Positions 19,319 to 28,455 of a stretch of DNA of 64,000 bases are shown here, in pieces. This DNA comes from Cucumibacter marinus DSM 18995 (GTDB lineage Bacteria; Pseudomonadota; Alphaproteobacteria; Rhizobiales; Devosiaceae), in the NCBI RefSeq assembly GCF_000429865.1, contig NZ_KE386978.1:260763-324762 (forward strand), given 5' to 3'. The position numbers and the translations under genes are program-made. A model generated the notes under the pieces. The model did not search any database. It was not told the origin of the DNA and saw nothing but the letters and a program-made list of their open reading frames with translations. Each line of letters starts with the position of its first letter. Within the stretch, counting starts at the first letter, position 1.

Positions 19319-19495
19319 ATGAGCGGGTTGCTGTTTCTCATACCCATTGCGCTATTGCTTGGTGCGCTTGGCCTTGGCGCCTTTTTATGGAGCCTCAAGA
19401 GCGGGCAGTTCGAGGACCTTGAAGGTGCGGCCCACCGCATTCTTGACGAAGAAGCGGACGATCATCCCGAACCGGACCGGGAAGAGGAACGCTAG
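19319..19495 (+). CDS. ccoS: cbb3 oxidase assembly protein CcoS
   Basis: A 58-residue protein with one membrane segment (residues about 3-24) followed by the family motif FLWSLKSGQFEDLEGAAHRI and an acidic tail. CcoS is needed for insertion of haem b and CuB into CcoN. GAGGGG upstream is a good ribosome site. Last of the ccoGHIS genes; a further membrane gene follows 3 bases later. Confidence 0.94.
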   Translation: MSGLLFLIPIALLLGALGLGAFLWSLKSGQFEDLEGAAHRILDEEADDHPEPDREEER

Positions 19496-19498
19496 GCC

Positions 19499-19924
19499 TT
19501 GGGTGGTGATATCGCGATATATCTCGTTCTCGGCGTCATGGTGGTGGCGCTCTATTTCGTCTCCGGGGCCAGCAAGCGGCTTGTGGGGCGGGCGGACAGT
19601 GCCGGCCATTCGGCCCTTTCCGGAATGCCGGGCTTCAAGCCCGAAGCAGGACATGTGTCGGGTGACGTGGGGCTGGCAATCAATCGCGAGACCGGGCAAA
19701 TGGCCATCTGGCGCCGCGAAAGCGGCCCGCGCATGGTTGCCCTGTCCGAGGTTGCGGGATTTCAGGTCGGCACCGATCCGCTGACGGCCAAAACGTGGAA
19801 ACTCACCCTGATCTCGTCACAGAGCGGGGAAGCCTTTTTCCAGATCGACCTGCCTTCGGCCGACGAGGCCATGCAGTGGGATGCCGCGCTCGAGCAATTA
19901 CTCGGTGCGACCCACCGGCGATAG
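19499..19924 (+). CDS. hypothetical membrane-anchored protein
   Basis: A 141-residue protein with an N-terminal membrane segment (DIAIYLVLGVMVVALYFVSG, residues 4-23) and a soluble part that looks like a small beta-rich PH-like fold (WRRESGPRMVALSEVAGF, KLTLISSQSG, FFQIDLPSADEAMQWDAAL). It begins at TTG behind AGAGGAA, 3 bases after the ccoS stop, so it is probably read from the ccoGHIS transcript. Its last 27 bases overlap the opposite-strand DUF2061 gene. I know no function; a link to cbb3 assembly is only positional. Confidence 0.6.
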   Translation: MGGDIAIYLVLGVMVVALYFVSGASKRLVGRADSAGHSALSGMPGFKPEAGHVSGDVGLAINRETGQMAIWRRESGPRMVALSEVAGFQVGTDPLTAKTWKLTLISSQSGEAFFQIDLPSADEAMQWDAALEQLLGATHRR

Positions 19925-20149
19925 ATTCTGGGTCCCCGCCTGGCCGGTTCCCCGCCGTCCCCAGGGAATGAGCGCCCATATCCGCTCATGGACGATGAAG
20001 AACACGAAGCCCGTGGCCGCGGCGCTCAGCGCAAAGCCACCCGCCATGGCAATGTCTCCCGACAGCAGGAACGCCAACCCGGTCATGGTGACCAGACCCA
20101 TGGCCTGCCAGGTGAATGCCTTGACGATCGAACGCAGCGGGGAGTCCAT
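19898..20149 (-). CDS. DUF2061 small membrane protein
   Basis: An 83-residue protein with two membrane segments (about residues 17-31 and 35-56). The start SPLRSIVKAFTWQAMGLVT and the FFIVHERIWALIPWGR end match DUF2061, often found near sulphur-assimilation genes, although none are here. Function unknown. It converges with, and overlaps by 27 bases, the preceding plus-strand gene. Confidence 0.8.
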   Translation of the reverse strand: MDSPLRSIVKAFTWQAMGLVTMTGLAFLLSGDIAMAGGFALSAAATGFVFFIVHERIWALIPWGRRGTGQAGTQNLSPVGRTE

Positions 20150-20266
20150 AACCTAACCTGTTGTACCTCTTTGATTTCCGACGCCCATCAGATGCGCCCG
20201 ACGGCTCGGTTTTGACAAGGTGAGCTTGGTGACGGTATGAAGCGCTTGGACAATTTTTTCGGCAAA

Positions 20267-20284
20267 TGGTGATGTTTCTCACCA
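20267..20284. promoter_or_regulatory. inverted repeat before XRE regulator
   Basis: TGGTGA-TGTTTC-TCACCA: perfect 6-bp arms. A further half-site, TTTCACCA, abuts the start codon of the XRE gene (20303), giving a direct repeat of TGGTGA on the minus strand. Probably an autoregulatory operator. Confidence 0.5.
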
Positions 20285-20302
20285 GTTGTTTGAGGTTTCA
20301 CC

Positions 20303-21151
20303 ATGGACAAGCGCGAACGGGCCGAGCTCTTTCGAATCCGGCTCAAAGAGGCGATGGCGCGACGCGAACTCAACCAGTCGGGCCTTGCCCGTGCTTCCGG
20401 GCTTGACCGGTCGACCCTGTCCCAACTCCTCGTTGCCGACGAACCGCGACTGCCCTCAGGCCAGGCGCTCGGTGAAATCGCGTCGGCATTGCAGGTGTCG
20501 GCAGACTGGCTTTTGGGCCTGACCAGCCATCGGGGCGTGGCGAGCGAGATTCTCGAACAGGCCATGCAGGTGACCGAGGCCGCCCGGCACCCGGTCGATC
20601 AGCAGGTCTTCACCTGGATGGCAGAAGCCGCTGGCTCAAAGGTGCGGCACGTGCCCGCGGGACTGCCGGATATCTTCAAGCAGGATGCGGTGTTCGATTT
20701 CGAATATGCGGAGCCCGTGCGCCGCACTCCGGCACAGGCGATCACCGATGCGCGCGACCAGCTCGATCTGATCAGGCGGCCCGATTACGACCTCGAGATC
20801 TGCCTGTCGCGGCAGACCATCCAAGGATTTGCCCGGGCCGAAGGGCGTTGGCAGGGCCTGCCCCTCGAGGCCCGAATCAGCCAGCTGGAGGGCATGGCCG
20901 AGCGCGTCGACAGCTTCTACCCCGCTGTGCGGTTCTTTGCCTTTGATGCGGGCACTCATTTCTCGGTGCCGTTCTCCGTCTATGGCCAGAAACGGGTGGC
21001 GATCTATATCGGCCAGCGCTATCTCGCTTTCACCGCCACACGCTATGTGCGCGAGATGTCACGTCATTTCGACGATCTCGTTCGTTCGGCCACCATCCAT
21101 GCCCATGAAATGGCGGATTGGCTGGCGGCCGAAGCGAAAGCGATTCGTTGA
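20303..21151 (+). CDS. XRE-family HTH transcriptional regulator
   Basis: A 282-residue protein with an N-terminal Cro/cI-type HTH (residues about 10-65: RRELNQSGLARASGLDRSTL, then QALGEIASALQVSADWLLG). The rest has no named domain that I recognise; it shows a QAITDARDQLDLIRRP stretch and a compact C-terminus with AIYIGQRYLAFTATRYVREM. This could be a ligand-binding effector domain. The gene stands alone between the DUF2061 and SIMPL genes, and an inverted repeat lies at its promoter. Confidence 0.82.
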   Translation: MDKRERAELFRIRLKEAMARRELNQSGLARASGLDRSTLSQLLVADEPRLPSGQALGEIASALQVSADWLLGLTSHRGVASEILEQAMQVTEAARHPVDQQVFTWMAEAAGSKVRHVPAGLPDIFKQDAVFDFEYAEPVRRTPAQAITDARDQLDLIRRPDYDLEICLSRQTIQGFARAEGRWQGLPLEARISQLEGMAERVDSFYPAVRFFAFDAGTHFSVPFSVYGQKRVAIYIGQRYLAFTATRYVREMSRHFDDLVRSATIHAHEMADWLAAEAKAIR

Positions 21152-21162
21152 ACACCCGCAGA

Positions 21163-21888
21163 TCAGTCGATCAGCTCGTAGCGGATGGTGGTGACCACCC
21201 GGACGTTCTTCTCGATCTGCGTGTTGGAGCGCGCATTGGGGATTTCGACAGCATCCGAGATCTGGAACACGCCCTGATTGGCATCGAGAATGCCGCCGAC
21301 TTCAGCCTCGGATTCGGTGGCGAACTGCTGGGCCGCCTCACGGGCGCGCTGGGTGGCCTCGGTCAGCATTTCGCCCTTGAGGTCGTTGATGCCGGTAAAC
21401 ACGAAGCTCGGTCCGGCATTGTAGCTGTCCGATGAGAAGACCACGCCGGCGCGGATGAGATCGCCCACGGCGCGCGCCGCATCGGCGAGCTTTTCGACTT
21501 CCTCGGAGGTGATCAGCAGATCCTCGGTCAGCACGAAACGCACGGCGTCGGGGGTGTTGCCGCCATTATAGCCGGCGAAGCGGTCTTCGACGGCGATGTT
21601 CTGCACCGAGATGTCTCCCTCGGCGAAACCCTGATCGCCTGCGAACTGACGAACCGCGCTTTCGGCGGTCTCAAGCGTCGCGCGGGCATCGGCAAGGGTC
21701 GGACCGCTGGCGACGAACCGAATCGGCCAGAAGCCGATATCGGCGGTGACAATGCGCTCGGACAGCCCCTTGACCGTCACGGCGCGCTGGGGTTCACGAG
21801 ACTTGACGAAGCCTTCGGCGACGAACCAGCCCGACAAGGCCAGCCCGACAGCGATAACGAGAGCCGAAATCAGATAGACGATACGCAT
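21163..21888 (-). CDS. SIMPL-domain (DUF541) protein
   Basis: A 241-residue exported or membrane-anchored protein; residues about 5-26 form an uncleaved anchor or signal. The family pattern is seen in VTVKGLSERIVTADIGFWPI, the SVQNIAVEDRF region and the end NVRVVTTIRYELID. SIMPL proteins are found in many Gram-negatives; some have been linked to oxidative stress. No operon partner is visible: it is tail-to-tail with the XRE gene, with dppF upstream beyond a terminator. Confidence 0.85.
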   Translation of the reverse strand: MRIVYLISALVIAVGLALSGWFVAEGFVKSREPQRAVTVKGLSERIVTADIGFWPIRFVASGPTLADARATLETAESAVRQFAGDQGFAEGDISVQNIAVEDRFAGYNGGNTPDAVRFVLTEDLLITSEEVEKLADAARAVGDLIRAGVVFSSDSYNAGPSFVFTGINDLKGEMLTEATQRAREAAQQFATESEAEVGGILDANQGVFQISDAVEIPNARSNTQIEKNVRVVTTIRYELID

Positions 21889-21901
21889 GGATAAGGTCCC
21901 C

Positions 21902-21924
21902 TCGACCGGTAGCCCCCCGGTCGA
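21902..21924. repeat. inverted repeat upstream of the SIMPL gene
   Basis: TCGACCGG-N7-CCGGTCGA, perfect 8-bp arms, 14 bases before the SIMPL start codon. It could be an operator or a leader hairpin. Confidence 0.45.
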
Positions 21925-21965
21925 ACCCTACTCCACGCCTCAAATATGGTGCGATTGCGGCATCG

Positions 21966-22007
21966 GAAAAGACAGACGGCGCGCCGGGTTGGTTCCCGAC
22001 GCGCCGT
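21966..22007 (-). terminator. terminator of the dpp operon
   Basis: On the minus strand, ACGGCGCG-T-CGGG, loop AACCAA, CCCG-G-CGCGCCGT forms a 12-bp stem with one mismatch; it is followed by CTGTCTTTTCC. It lies 28 bases beyond the dppF stop. Confidence 0.75.
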
Positions 22008-22035
22008 CCGCTGTTTGCGTCCCTGTAAACGCAAC

Positions 22036-23013
22036 TCAGGCCGTATCGCGCCCTTCCTCGACCGCATGGCAGGCCACGGTGGCCCCGCCAGCCGGCAGCA
22101 TTTCCGGCGTTTCGCTGCGGCAACGGTCATTGGCCAGCGGGCAACGCGGATTGAAGGCGCAGCCCGGGGGCGGGTTGAAGGGCGACGGCAATTCACCTTC
22201 GAGCTTGATGCGCTCGCCCCGGCGCTCAGGATCGGCGACCGGGGTCGCAGACAGGAGCGCCTTGGTATAGGGGTGACGCGGATGGGCGAAGATCTCGTCT
22301 TTCGAGGCCTTCTCGACCGCCCGCCCCAGATACATCACCATTACGTCGTCGGCGACGTGGCGCACGACCGACAGATCGTGGCTGATGAAGACATAGGTCA
22401 GCCCCATCTTGTCCTGCAGGTCTGCCAGGAGGTTGAGGATCTGGGCCTGGATCGAGACGTCGAGCGCAGAGACCGGTTCGTCGAGCACCAGCACCTTGGG
22501 ATCGAGCATCAATGCGCGCGCCACCGCGATACGCTGGCGCTGACCGCCCGAGAACATGTGCGGGTAACGCCCGTAGTGTTCGGGCCGCAGGCCCACCTCC
22601 CGCAGCATGTCGAGCGCCTTGATGCGGCGTTCGTCTGCGGAGAGCGAAGTGTTGATCTTGAGCGGTTCCTCGAGAATCGTTCCGATCTTCTGGCGCGGAT
22701 TGAGAGCACCATAAGGGTTCTGGAAGACGATCTGGACGAGCGAGCGCAAGGCCCTGAAATCGGTGTCCTCGGTGCCGCTGACAACGCGTCCGTCAATCGT
22801 GAGGCTGCCGTCGGTCGCCGGCTCGATCATCGTGATCAACCGAGCGAGGGTGGACTTACCGCAACCCGATTCACCCACGACAGCGAGGGTCTTGCCGGCG
22901 TCGACGGTAAAACTGGCGGTGGCCAGTGCCTTGAGGATGAGCGGAGGCGAGAACGGCCCGCGCCGAACCTGGTAGTGCCGCGCGAGATTGGTGGCTTCGA
23001 TGATCGGGCTCAT
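22036..23013 (-). CDS. dppF: dipeptide ABC transporter ATPase, DppF type
   Basis: A 325-residue cytoplasmic ATPase of a peptide importer. It has Walker [13 protein letters not shown], the signature [15 protein letters not shown], Walker B VLVLDEP and the C-terminal oligopeptide domain with the Cys-rich [15 protein letters not shown] that binds a 4Fe-4S cluster in some members. The start MSPIIEAT overlaps the dppD stop (ATGA); an in-frame ATG 12 codons earlier is rejected. Last gene of the dpp operon, followed by a terminator. Confidence 0.93.
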   Translation of the reverse strand: MSPIIEATNLARHYQVRRGPFSPPLILKALATASFTVDAGKTLAVVGESGCGKSTLARLITMIEPATDGSLTIDGRVVSGTEDTDFRALRSLVQIVFQNPYGALNPRQKIGTILEEPLKINTSLSADERRIKALDMLREVGLRPEHYGRYPHMFSGGQRQRIAVARALMLDPKVLVLDEPVSALDVSIQAQILNLLADLQDKMGLTYVFISHDLSVVRHVADDVMVMYLGRAVEKASKDEIFAHPRHPYTKALLSATPVADPERRGERIKLEGELPSPFNPPPGCAFNPRCPLANDRCRSETPEMLPAGGATVACHAVEEGRDTA

Positions 23014-23984
23014 GCGGCGGCGCCCTTCCTGTTGAGCGGATAATGGCACAGGGCCTGGCCGAGTTCATCGGACTGATGCGGCGGTACGACCTTGCGGCAG
23101 GTATCGTCGGCAAAGGCGCAGCGTGGATTGAACAGGCACCCTTCGGGCCGGTCCCCCTGCCCTGGCACGACACCGGGGATCGAAGGCAACCGGTCACCGG
23201 TGGCCCGGTCGGGCAGCGCATCGAGCAGTGCCGAGGTATAGGGATGGTGCGGGGTACGGAACAAACCCTTGACGTGCTGACGCTCGACCTGCTGGCCGGC
23301 ATATTGCACCACCACACGCTCGGCGGTCTCGGCAACCACGCCCATATCGTGGGTAATCAGGATGAGGCCCATGCCGTGATCGCGCTGCAGATCGCGCAGC
23401 AGATCGAGGATCTGGGCCTGGATGGTCACGTCGAGGGCGGTCGTGGGTTCGTCCGCAATCAGCAATTTGGGCTGGCAGGCGGTGGCCATGGCGATCATGA
23501 CGCGCTGGCTCATGCCGCCCGAGAGCTGATGGGGGAAGGCGCTCATGCGCCGTTCCGGCTCGGGAATGCCCACCGTCTTCAACAGATCGACCGCCCGGGT
23601 TTTCGCCTTGCCACGGTCCATGCCCATATGCTGGCGCAGCACCTCGGTAATCTGGAACCCCACCGTGAAACAAGGATTGAGGCTGGCGATCGGCTCCTGG
23701 AAGATCATGGCGATTTCCTTGCCGATGATCTTGCGCTGGTCGCGCCTGGGCATTTTCAGCATGTCCTTGCCTTCAAAGGTCAGGACATCGGCTGTCACCG
23801 TCGCGGTGTTGGGCAACAGGCCCATCAGGGCGAGCATGGCAACCGATTTGCCGGAGCCCGATTCGCCCACAATGGCGAGAATCTCGCCCGTATCGACACT
23901 GATATCGACGCCGTCAACGGCCTTGAACGGGCCGGAAGCGGTGTCGAAGGTGACCGAGAGATTGCGAAGTTCAAGTAAGGCCAT
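23010..23984 (-). CDS. dppD: dipeptide ABC transporter ATPase, DppD type
   Basis: A 324-residue ATPase pairing with DppF. Walker [12 protein letters not shown], signature [14 protein letters not shown], Walker [15 protein letters not shown], and the C-terminal Cys-rich [15 protein letters not shown] are present. The [13 protein letters not shown] start lies 4 bases after the dppC stop; an upstream in-frame ATG would overlap dppC and is rejected. Coupled to dppF by ATGA. Confidence 0.93.
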   Translation of the reverse strand: MALLELRNLSVTFDTASGPFKAVDGVDISVDTGEILAIVGESGSGKSVAMLALMGLLPNTATVTADVLTFEGKDMLKMPRRDQRKIIGKEIAMIFQEPIASLNPCFTVGFQITEVLRQHMGMDRGKAKTRAVDLLKTVGIPEPERRMSAFPHQLSGGMSQRVMIAMATACQPKLLIADEPTTALDVTIQAQILDLLRDLQRDHGMGLILITHDMGVVAETAERVVVQYAGQQVERQHVKGLFRTPHHPYTSALLDALPDRATGDRLPSIPGVVPGQGDRPEGCLFNPRCAFADDTCRKVVPPHQSDELGQALCHYPLNRKGAAA

Positions 23985-23988
23985 GGGC

Positions 23989-24960
23989 TCAGCTCCGCTT
24001 GAGTTTCGGATCGAGCGCGTCGCGCAGGCCGTCACCAACCAGGTTGATCGCGAGCACCGTGATCAGAATGGCGAGGCCCGGGAAAGTTACCACCCACCAG
24101 GCGCGCAGGATGAATTCGCGCGCTTCGGCGAGCATGGTGCCCCATTCCGGGGTCGGCGGTTGGGCGCCCATGCCCAGGAAGCCGAGCGCGGCCGCATCGA
24201 GAATGGCGGTCGAGAACGACAGGGTCGCCTGCACGATGAGCGGTGCCAGGCAGTTGGGCAGGATGGTGACGAACATCAGCCGCAAATGACCGGCCCCGGC
24301 CACGCGGGCCGAAATCACATATTCGCGGTTGATCTCGCTCATCACCGCGGCGCGGGTCAGTCGGGCAAAATGCGGCTGCAAAACGAGCGCGATCGCGATC
24401 ATCGCATTGGTCAGGCCCGGCCCGAGAATGGCCACCAGCACCAGGGCCAGCAAGAGCGAGGGAAAGGCCAGGATGATATCCATGACGCGCATGATCACCG
24501 AGTCGACCCAGCCCCTGAAATAGCCGGCAATCAGACCGATCAGAATGCCGCCGGTCAGGGCGATGGAAACGACCACCACACCGATGAAAAGCGAGAACCG
24601 GGCGCCGTGCATCAACCGCGAGAGAATATCGCGGCCGACCGCGTCGGTGCCCAGGATGAAGGCCGCATTACCCCCTTCGGACCAGAAGGGCGGTGTCAGC
24701 AGCGCGTCGCGATATTGCTGATTGGGCGCGTGCGGTGCAATCACCGGCGCCAGCAATGCGACAACGACCAACAGGACGAAAACGACGAGGCCGATCACGG
24801 CACCGCGGCTTTCGGCGAAATAGTGCCAGAACTCGCGCAGCATCTGCATGCGCGCCTGGCTGGCGGACAGCTTGGCAGGGTTGAGGGCAGCGGTTTCGGC
24901 GGTGGTCGCCGCGGTCTGCGCGTCCTGACCCTTGCTGTCTGCTTTGAGGCGTTCAGCCAT
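23989..24960 (-). CDS. dppC: dipeptide ABC transporter permease, DppC type
   Basis: A 323-residue inner-membrane permease. A hydrophilic N-terminal tail of about 45 residues precedes an OppC_N segment and five further membrane segments. The EAA loop is near [20 protein letters not shown], and [18 protein letters not shown] is the family signature after the first periplasmic loop. It follows dppB after 9 bases. Confidence 0.93.
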   Translation of the reverse strand: MAERLKADSKGQDAQTAATTAETAALNPAKLSASQARMQMLREFWHYFAESRGAVIGLVVFVLLVVVALLAPVIAPHAPNQQYRDALLTPPFWSEGGNAAFILGTDAVGRDILSRLMHGARFSLFIGVVVVSIALTGGILIGLIAGYFRGWVDSVIMRVMDIILAFPSLLLALVLVAILGPGLTNAMIAIALVLQPHFARLTRAAVMSEINREYVISARVAGAGHLRLMFVTILPNCLAPLIVQATLSFSTAILDAAALGFLGMGAQPPTPEWGTMLAEAREFILRAWWVVTFPGLAILITVLAINLVGDGLRDALDPKLKRS

Positions 24961-24969
24961 GAGCGTTTC

Positions 24970-25977
24970 CTATCTGTGCCGGATGCGCGGGTTGATCAGC
25001 CCGTAAAGGACGTCGACCGTGAGGTTGACCAGCATGACAAGCCCCGCGATCAGGACGAGACCGCCCTGCACGACCGGGTAGTCCCGGCGCGAGATGCTGT
25101 CGACCATCCACTTGCCGATACCCGGCCAGGAAAAGATCGTTTCGGTCAGGATGGCGCCCGCCATCAGCACCCCGACCTGCAGGCCGATGGTGGTGATCAC
25201 CGGGATCATCGCATTCCTCAAGGCATGCAGGCCAACCACGCGGCGCGGCGCGAGGCCCTTGGCGCGGGCGGTGCGGACATAGTCCTCACCGAGCACTTCG
25301 AGCATGGCCGAGCGCGTTTGGCGCGCGATCACTGCCAGCGGGATCGTGCCCAGCACGATGGTGGGCAAAATCAGATGCGAAACCGCCGATTGGAACGCTC
25401 CCTTTTGTCCCGACAAAAGGCTGTCGATGGTCATGAAGCCGGTGACCTGCGGGAAGAAATACAAAAGCGAGATCCGCCCGGAGACCGGCGTCCAGCCAAG
25501 GACACCCGAGAACAGGATGATGAGCAGGAGCCCCCACCAGAAGATCGGCATGGAATAGCCGGTCAGCGCCGCGCCCATGGTGACCTGGTCAAAGACCGAG
25601 CCGCGCTTGAGGGCCGCGAAGATGCCCGCCGGAATGCCGATGACCAGCGCGAAGATGATCGCGAAGATGGCCAGTTCGAGCGTGGCGGGGAACAAGGTGA
25701 GAAACTCACCCAGAACATCGCGCTTGGTGGAGATCGATGTGCCGAAATCGCCCTGCAGAAGCCCCAGCACATAATTGAAGTACTGGATGAACATGGGCTG
25801 ATCATAACCGAACTGTTGCTGCAGCGCGGCATAGCGGTCGGGGTCCATGCCCCGTTCGCCGGCGAGCAGCAGGATCGGATCACCGGGCAGCACGCGCACG
25901 AAGCCGAAGGCAACGACGGTGATGCCGATGAAGGTCGGCACGATGAGAAATAGCTTGGAGAAGAAAAAGCGCAGCAT
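24970..25977 (-). CDS. dppB: dipeptide ABC transporter permease, DppB type
   Basis: A 335-residue permease with six membrane segments. The N-terminal FIGITVVAFGFVRVLPGDP, the loop DYVRTARAKGLAPRRVVGLH (EAA loop touching the ATPases) and GAILTETIFSWPGIGKWMV are typical of DppB. It forms the channel with DppC. It lies 60 bases after dppA, with a GC-rich stem-loop in between. Confidence 0.94.
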   Translation of the reverse strand: MLRFFFSKLFLIVPTFIGITVVAFGFVRVLPGDPILLLAGERGMDPDRYAALQQQFGYDQPMFIQYFNYVLGLLQGDFGTSISTKRDVLGEFLTLFPATLELAIFAIIFALVIGIPAGIFAALKRGSVFDQVTMGAALTGYSMPIFWWGLLLIILFSGVLGWTPVSGRISLLYFFPQVTGFMTIDSLLSGQKGAFQSAVSHLILPTIVLGTIPLAVIARQTRSAMLEVLGEDYVRTARAKGLAPRRVVGLHALRNAMIPVITTIGLQVGVLMAGAILTETIFSWPGIGKWMVDSISRRDYPVVQGGLVLIAGLVMLVNLTVDVLYGLINPRIRHR

Positions 25978-25995
25978 TGGCGTCTTTATGGTCGA

Positions 25996-26019
25996 GGGGC
26001 GCCGGAAGACCGGCGCCCC
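25996..26019 (-). promoter_or_regulatory. intercistronic stem-loop dppA-dppB
   Basis: Perfect 10-bp stem GGGGCGCCGG / CCGGCGCCCC with a 4-base loop and no T-run. Such a hairpin between a binding-protein gene and its permease genes usually protects the upstream mRNA and lowers expression downstream, which fits the excess of binding protein needed. Confidence 0.65.
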
Positions 26020-26037
26020 AGGAGAAGTTCGAGGTTC

Positions 26038-27633
26038 TTATTCGGCGATATCGACGCCGTCGAACCAGTGACCGCCGAGCGGGTCCATGATGTAGCCCGA
26101 CACGCTGTCGACCATCGGCATGAACACGACCGAGTGGGCAATCGTGGCCCAGGGCGCTTCGCGCTTGAACACGACCTGCGCTTCTTCATAAAGCGGAATA
26201 CGGTCGGCCTGCGAAGACTGCACCTTGGCGTCCTGAATGAGGGATTCGAATTCCTCATTGCACCACTGAGCGCGGTTGGAACCACCGACACCATCACAGC
26301 CAAGCAGAACGGCCAGGAAGTTGTCCGGGTCACCATTGTCACCGGTCCAGCCCAGAAGCACTGCACCGTCACGATCGACGGCAGAGGAGCGGGCCAGATA
26401 CTCGCCCCATTCCATGGAGACGATTTCGACGTCCACACCGACTTCGGCGAAGTCAGCCTGGATCAGTTCAGCCATACGGCGAGCGTTCGGGTTGTACGGA
26501 CGCTGCACCGGCATCGCCCAGATCTTCATCGACAGATCGGAAACGCCGGCTTCATCCAGCATCGCCTTGGAGGCTTCCGGATCATACGGATCGTCTTCAA
26601 TCGCGTCGTTGTAGGACCACATGGTGGGCGGAATCGGGTTCTTGGCAGCGTCGCCCGAGCCCTGGAACACGGCGTCGAGAATGGCCTGCTTGTTGATGGC
26701 CATGTTGAGCGCCTTGCGGACCTTCGGATTATCGAAGGGTTCCTGCTGGGTGTTGTAGGCGAGATAGCCCACATTCAGACCCTGCTGTTCCATCACGGTG
26801 ATGCCGTCAGCCGACTTCAGGCCTTCGATATCGGCCGGGGCCGGATAAGGCATGACGTGGCATTCGCCGGCCTGCAGCTTCTGGGCGCGAACGGCCGGAT
26901 CGATGGTGATCGCGAAGACCAGGTCATCGATGGGCTGTTTGCCGTTCCAGTAGTCCGCGTGCGCCGCATAGCGGATCGCAGCATCCTGCTGATAGGCGAC
27001 GAACTTGAACGGACCGGTACCGATCGGCTGCTGGTTGAGCTGTTCCATCGCACCGGCTTCTTCGAGCTGGGCGGCATATTCAGCCGACATGATCGAAGCG
27101 AAATCCATGGCGAGGTTGGCAACCATCGGGGCTTCCGGCCGGTTCAGCACGAACTTGACCGTCATATCGTCGACCTTGACGATATCCTTGATCAGGCTCG
27201 GCATGGACATGCCGTTGAAGTATTCCCAGGAGATGCCAGCGGCATATTCGTGCCACGGGTGATCGTCCTGGAGCTGACGGTTGAAGGTGAACAGCACGTC
27301 GTCCGCATTGAAATCGCGGGTCGGGGTGAAGTAGTCCGTGGAATGGAACTTCACGCCGGGACGCAGATGGAAGGTGTATTCCAGCCCGTCCTCGCTGACA
27401 TCCCAGCTCTCGGCCAGACCCGGAATGGTTTCCGAAGTGCCGCGCTTGAATTCGACGAGACGGTTGTAGATGGGCTTGGAAGAAGCATCGAAGGTGGTAC
27501 CGGCGGTGTAGGGTGCCGGGTCAAAGCCTTCGGGCGAGCCTTCCGAGCAATAGACGAGTGTTTTCGCCATTGCACCGGTCGCCACTACGCTAAACAGCGC
27601 TGTCGCGGCGAGCAGTTTCCCGTATTTCAGCAT
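26038..27633 (-). CDS. dppA: dipeptide ABC transporter substrate-binding protein
   Basis: A 531-residue periplasmic solute-binding protein (family 5). Residues 1-23 form a Sec signal peptide ending [25 protein letters not shown] and [20 protein letters not shown] are characteristic of DppA-type proteins; some of these also bind haem. First gene of dppABCDF, preceded by a 348-base gap carrying a large palindrome and an inverted repeat. Confidence 0.94.
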   Translation of the reverse strand: MLKYGKLLAATALFSVVATGAMAKTLVYCSEGSPEGFDPAPYTAGTTFDASSKPIYNRLVEFKRGTSETIPGLAESWDVSEDGLEYTFHLRPGVKFHSTDYFTPTRDFNADDVLFTFNRQLQDDHPWHEYAAGISWEYFNGMSMPSLIKDIVKVDDMTVKFVLNRPEAPMVANLAMDFASIMSAEYAAQLEEAGAMEQLNQQPIGTGPFKFVAYQQDAAIRYAAHADYWNGKQPIDDLVFAITIDPAVRAQKLQAGECHVMPYPAPADIEGLKSADGITVMEQQGLNVGYLAYNTQQEPFDNPKVRKALNMAINKQAILDAVFQGSGDAAKNPIPPTMWSYNDAIEDDPYDPEASKAMLDEAGVSDLSMKIWAMPVQRPYNPNARRMAELIQADFAEVGVDVEIVSMEWGEYLARSSAVDRDGAVLLGWTGDNGDPDNFLAVLLGCDGVGGSNRAQWCNEEFESLIQDAKVQSSQADRIPLYEEAQVVFKREAPWATIAHSVVFMPMVDSVSGYIMDPLGGHWFDGVDIAE

Positions 27634-27686
27634 GAAAGGTTTCTCCCTCTTTTGTCGCGGTGATGTTTCCGCGATCTGGCGACAAC

Positions 27687-27737
27687 AAAGCGAATTTTTG
27701 TCGCAAAGACAATCGTTGCGGAAAAGAAATTCGCTTT
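27687..27737. repeat. 11-bp inverted repeat in the dppA leader
   Basis: AAAGCGAATTT (27687-27697) and AAATTCGCTTT (27727-27737) are perfect complements separated by 29 bases, 54 bases upstream of dppA in a comparatively AT-rich stretch. It could be paired operator half-sites or an mRNA leader structure. Confidence 0.5.
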
Positions 27738-27814
27738 TATCTCAAGTAGTTCAGCAATGCTGTCCCATCTTGAAATGAAGTCAAAGAGATATTTCACACG
27801 TTCACTAATCCGAT

Positions 27815-27835
27815 ATTTGCACGTCACGTGCAAAT
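27815..27835. promoter_or_regulatory. 21-bp perfect palindrome upstream of dppA
   Basis: Core TTTGCACGTCACGTGCAAA, extended by one A-T pair to 10-bp arms about a central C. It lies about 180 bases before dppA in a 348-base gene-free stretch (27634-27981); the rlpA-like gene upstream runs the same way, so the palindrome belongs to the dppA promoter region. Likely an operator for a dimeric regulator not identified here. Confidence 0.6.
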
Positions 27836-27981
27836 GGATCTGGGATCGTGCCGATGACTTGCATTGGATACGGGATCCGCCGTCATGCCTTGCAATCAGG
27901 ACATGACGGCAGGAATTCCATTTCATCGGAGGGAGGGGAACCCGTGGCAGCGCTATGCGTTAAATTATCGCGCAGCGGGCA

Positions 27982-28341
27982 TCACACCTTGGTGATGCAG
28001 ACCGGAACATGGCCGTCATTGAGGAAGCCGAGCCGATGCGCGGCGGCCTTGGACACATCGATGATGCGGCCGTTGATGTAGGGACCGCGGTCGTTGATCC
28101 TCAGAACCAGGGTCTTGCCATTCGCCCGGTTGGTCACCTTGACGCGGGTGCCGAAGGGCAGGGTCTTGTGAGCGGCGGTCATGGCACCGGGATCCATGAT
28201 CTCGCCATTGGCGGTCTTGTTGCCGGGAAGGGAGTACCAGCTCGCACCACCACATTGATCGCCCCCGGCGGACTGAGCCATGCTGCCGGAAGCAAATACG
28301 CCGATCGCCGCAACTGCGGCGAGCAAAGTTCTGTTCTTCAT
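27982..28341 (-). CDS. RlpA-like double-psi beta-barrel protein
   Basis: A 119-residue exported protein: signal peptide to about residue 22 (ending GSMAQ), then a single RlpA/DPBB domain with GGASWYSLPGNKTANGEIMD, AAHKTLPFGTRVKVTN and INDRGPYINGRIIDVSKAAA. The catalytic-type Asp in NDRGP is kept. It lacks the C-terminal SPOR domain of full RlpA, so it is a short DPBB form that may act on peptidoglycan or only bind it. The MKNRTLL start is chosen; a longer reading lacks a signal peptide. Confidence 0.85.
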   Translation of the reverse strand: MKNRTLLAAVAAIGVFASGSMAQSAGGDQCGGASWYSLPGNKTANGEIMDPGAMTAAHKTLPFGTRVKVTNRANGKTLVLRINDRGPYINGRIIDVSKAAAHRLGFLNDGHVPVCITKV

Positions 28342-28455
28342 AATCGTCCAAACGCTGTTCAAATCAGCGCGGGCGCTAGAGGTGGGATGGGGCGAGAGCG
28401 TGGACAGAATCAGGCAAGAATAGGGCAATAGCCCTTACCTATGAGCCTGTTGCCT

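Noticed and set aside
23545-25953. 802-residue open frame on the plus strand across dppDCB
   Set aside because: Shadow of three strongly recognisable transporter genes; composition is His/Asp/Arg-rich with no fold pattern.
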